Shown here: in pieces, positions 61,980 through 64,000 of the stretch
How positions within the stretch are numbered: position 1 is the stretch's first letter
Layout: the number at the start of each line of letters is the position of its first letter
NCBI GenBank assembly: GCA_021401465.1
Contig: JADDMT010000006.1
Location: forward strand, 372,001-436,000
From: Teratosphaeria epicoccoides
Lineage: Eukaryota; Ascomycota; Dothideomycetes; Mycosphaerellales; Teratosphaeriaceae
DNA length: 64,000 nucleotides
Direction: 5' to 3'
Position numbers and translations under genes: made by a program
Notes under the pieces: model-generated
Seen by the model: the letters and a program-made list of their open reading frames with translations, nothing else
Told to the model about the DNA's origin: nothing
Database searches by the model: none

Positions 61980-62862
61980 TTATTTGAGCACACTTTCCAA
62001 CTGGTCCCCCCGTTCGATCTTCACATCACCTGTCGCCGAATCGCCACCTTCCAAGTCACTCATGGCAGGTTGCCAGTGCAAGACAATCCTATCGCCCGTG
62101 AACAGCTTGTCGACCTGTTCCAGAGACAGCCGCCGCGTCTCTGGGTACTAGAAATAGACCAGCGGTATGAAACAGAAGTTCAATACTAGGTACATGCGTG
62201 TCAGCGTCAGCCCGTTTCCACTGGCAATTTCGTGCTTACTGGAGAAGTAGATGTATGTCTTGTAGCCAATGCTACTGATCGAGACAGGTGACAGGAGCGT
62301 AATAGGTGATCAAGCTTGCAAGATCAATCATTTTCGCTGGGTTCGAAAGACATGCCGAAGTCGATCCAGTATGCCATCTCGACCGTCGATCAGCCCGGCA
62401 CGCAGGGATCCAAATCATGCTTCACTTACCATCACACCAAATATGTTTATAGCCAACTCGACACAGAGCCCCTGGCCACGCTTTGAAGCCTTCATGAGCT
62501 CGGCGTGCCAGACAGGGATCGTGCTCGTGTTCATCCCATTGCCGACACCAGCGATGATGCGGCCAGCGATTAGCTGAGCAATCTCATACGATGCAGCTTG
62601 CAGGGTCGCACCAATGACCAAGATGAGGCATCCGATGGCGATTGACCATCTCCTGCCCAGTCTCTCCCCCATAGACAACGCAAATATGGCACCCAGGAAG
62701 CATCCAATCTCGCAGATCGCCACGACGGTACCCTGAAGGGACGAGCTGCCATTTTGCTGGTATCGATCTGCGGGAATACTCGAGTGAACGCTGCACCTTT
62801 CAACAAGCCTGACATTACACCTTGATCATAGCCAACAAGCGGGAACCCGCATCCTGCGGTCG
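61980..62862 (-). pseudogene. Second MFS sugar transporter, decayed
   Basis: Recognisable pieces in order: FPLVGYDQGVMSGLLKGAAF and PQIDTSK; then, one base out of frame, SSLQGTVVAICEIGCFLGAI, MGERLGRRWSIAIGC and AGRIIAGVGNGMNTSTIPVW to AINIFGVM; after an intron-like step, MAYWIDFGMSF and a stop; then IGYKTYIYFS and LNFCFIPLVYF-stop-YPETRRLSLEQVD to the end LESVLK. About 250 residues between YWIDFG and IGYKT are gone, a poly-A run has lost a base, and at least two stops are in frame. It is a pseudogene of the hexose/quinate-type transporter family. Confidence 0.8.
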
Positions 62863-63715
62863 AGCTGATGGCCTAATTGATGGCTCGGCCAGTGAGGTAT
62901 GTCATCGTTGATTGTTAAGTCTGGTATTGTAATAAAATTGTGCTTGCGTCCTTGATCTAGGAATTCTCTCATGCCAGCTCGCCGTTCTGTTCCACCCTTT
63001 GACCTCCCCGAGAGGCTGCTATAGCAGCTCTAGTCGGCCCATACCCACTACGCGATTACTCCACCTGTCCATTCTCTCCGCAGCCACAGCCGTGCATGCA
63101 CGGTACGATCTGCATGAATGAGGCGACACAATGATACGCATATTCGGCCGGGGTCGTACAGAGGAACTGGGTCCTATTAGCGTTCCAATTGGACGAATCG
63201 TGCGCTGTCAGCAGAGCTTGCAGACAAGGATATCTTCAATCTCATCGAAAGCGCGCAATATGCCCAAGATGGGCACCTTGGCCGCGTGTTTGCCAACACG
63301 CACAGATGTGGAGAGATGTAGTGGCGGTGAGCCACAACTGTGACTCCACCGACATAGTAGCGTTCAGAAAGCAGCCAAAGTCGAGAACAAGCCGAAAAAT
63401 CTGGATTGGATTCACTCGAGCAATAGCAGTCATGCTATCAGTCAACCAGCCAGTCAAGCGTTCGATAGGCAGAATCGACATTTGATCATCAACCAGCTTA
63501 TTAGCGGTCAATGTTTTGTTCACGGAGGTCATACAAGAAGCAATTAATCATCTCAACCAATCGACCGGTTTATCAAACGAATCATACACTGCGCACCAAC
63601 AATTAAGCGGTACGGCTGCACAGCACACACTATCATTATCGATCTATCAGTTATGATTTACTTCGGAGTCGTAGTAAAACGCCTGCGCTACTCCAGACAA
63701 TGCACGCCAGAACCG
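62863..63715. other. Gap between two pseudogenes
   Basis: 853 AT-richer bases with no coding signature or RNA gene. The first part would be the 5' flank of the transporter pseudogene. Confidence 0.4.
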
Positions 63716-64000
63716 CTAGGCAGGAATCTCATGTCCACCGTTAGCAGACAGATCTGCTCTTGTCATAAGACAGCTTCGAGTAGCCAGCAGGAACACAGCA
63801 GGTGCCTTGTAATCTTCTGCTGCTCAAAGCCTGCCCAGTAAAGCTCACCTCGTCCGAGTTTCTTCCAAATCAGGCTTCTCCGCCAGCAAGTGATCTGCCG
63901 TAGCGGGTCCTGATGTAGCCCAGAGAAAGAGTGCTGATGCGGATGCCATACTGGCCGATCTCTTGGGCCCTCGATCTGCATAACTGTTGAACGGCGGATT
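63716..64000 (-). pseudogene. Short-chain dehydrogenase/reductase remnant (runs off the window)
   Basis: Minus-strand reading from the window edge: RAQEIGQYGIRISTLSLGYI and RT, the strand after the SDR catalytic region; then, after a two-base loss, ADHLLAEKPDLEETRTR; then, with two TGA stops, ALLGRL and DYKAPAVFLLA to SANGGHEIPA and TAG at 63716. This is the C-terminal third of an SDR (sorbitol/mannitol dehydrogenase-like). The shift and two stops make it a pseudogene; its 5' part lies beyond 64000. Confidence 0.7.

Noticed and set aside
1..64000. CRISPR arrays, insertion sequences, rRNA and complete transposons
   Set aside because: None of their signatures (regular spacers, transposase or integrase motifs, terminal repeats, conserved rRNA) was seen on either strand.

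Overview
The window comes from a filamentous ascomycete (Pezizomycotina), most likely a dothideomycete-type fungus. The genes are eukaryotic and either intronless or split by short introns (mostly 48-150 bp, GTRNGT donors, C/TAG acceptors). Products are typically fungal: AP-1 beta adaptin, EMC4, NOG1, aurora kinase, ATP23, ATP synthase subunit k, a HOS3-like histone deacetylase, a Zn2Cys6 regulator, a NAT purine permease and a PF03583-type lipase. The class is inferred from gene style, not from a marker sequence. Splice sites, start choices and product names were read by eye from the sequence.

Layout. 0-8.7 kb: L-rhamnose mutarotase, a stand-alone DhaK-domain kinase, a five-exon purine/uracil permease, a small dsRNA-binding-fold-like protein and a conserved fungal protein of unknown role. 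8.7-12.6 kb has no supportable gene. 12.6-28.1 kb is a conserved block: HOS3-like deacetylase, ATP23, secreted trehalase, aurora kinase, an FAD monooxygenase, a GH18 chitinase with a frameshift, and NOG1. 28.1-34 kb is gene-poor, with two unrelated small cysteine-rich secreted proteins and a rhodanese-type phosphatase. 34-46 kb carries a secretory lipase whose N-terminus I cannot find, ATP19, an MTP18-type protein, a HAD hydrolase, a mitochondrial-looking conserved protein, a very basic repeat-containing protein, a TENA/THI-4 remnant and a divergent histidine acid phosphatase.

46.5-53.7 kb holds what I consider the most novel feature: five related small secreted cysteine-rich genes (three intact, one frameshifted, one pseudogene) interleaved with the housekeeping AP-1 beta and EMC4 genes. 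They share a G-x-C start, an SGC centre and a C-terminal P-I-[WY]-x-F-x-V-x-C-like signature, and look like a dispersing lineage-specific effector or antimicrobial-type family.

54-64 kb is a maltose/sugar utilisation cluster: an MFS maltose permease and a GH13 maltase transcribed divergently from a shared 271-bp promoter, a SANT-like protein, a Zn2Cys6 regulator, a second sugar transporter and an SDR at the right edge. It is decaying. Permease and maltase each carry exactly one in-frame stop, both replacing an expected glutamine codon by a CpA to TpA change. The second transporter and the SDR are clear pseudogenes, whereas the regulator is intact. All housekeeping frames in the window are open, so the damage is concentrated in accessory genes.
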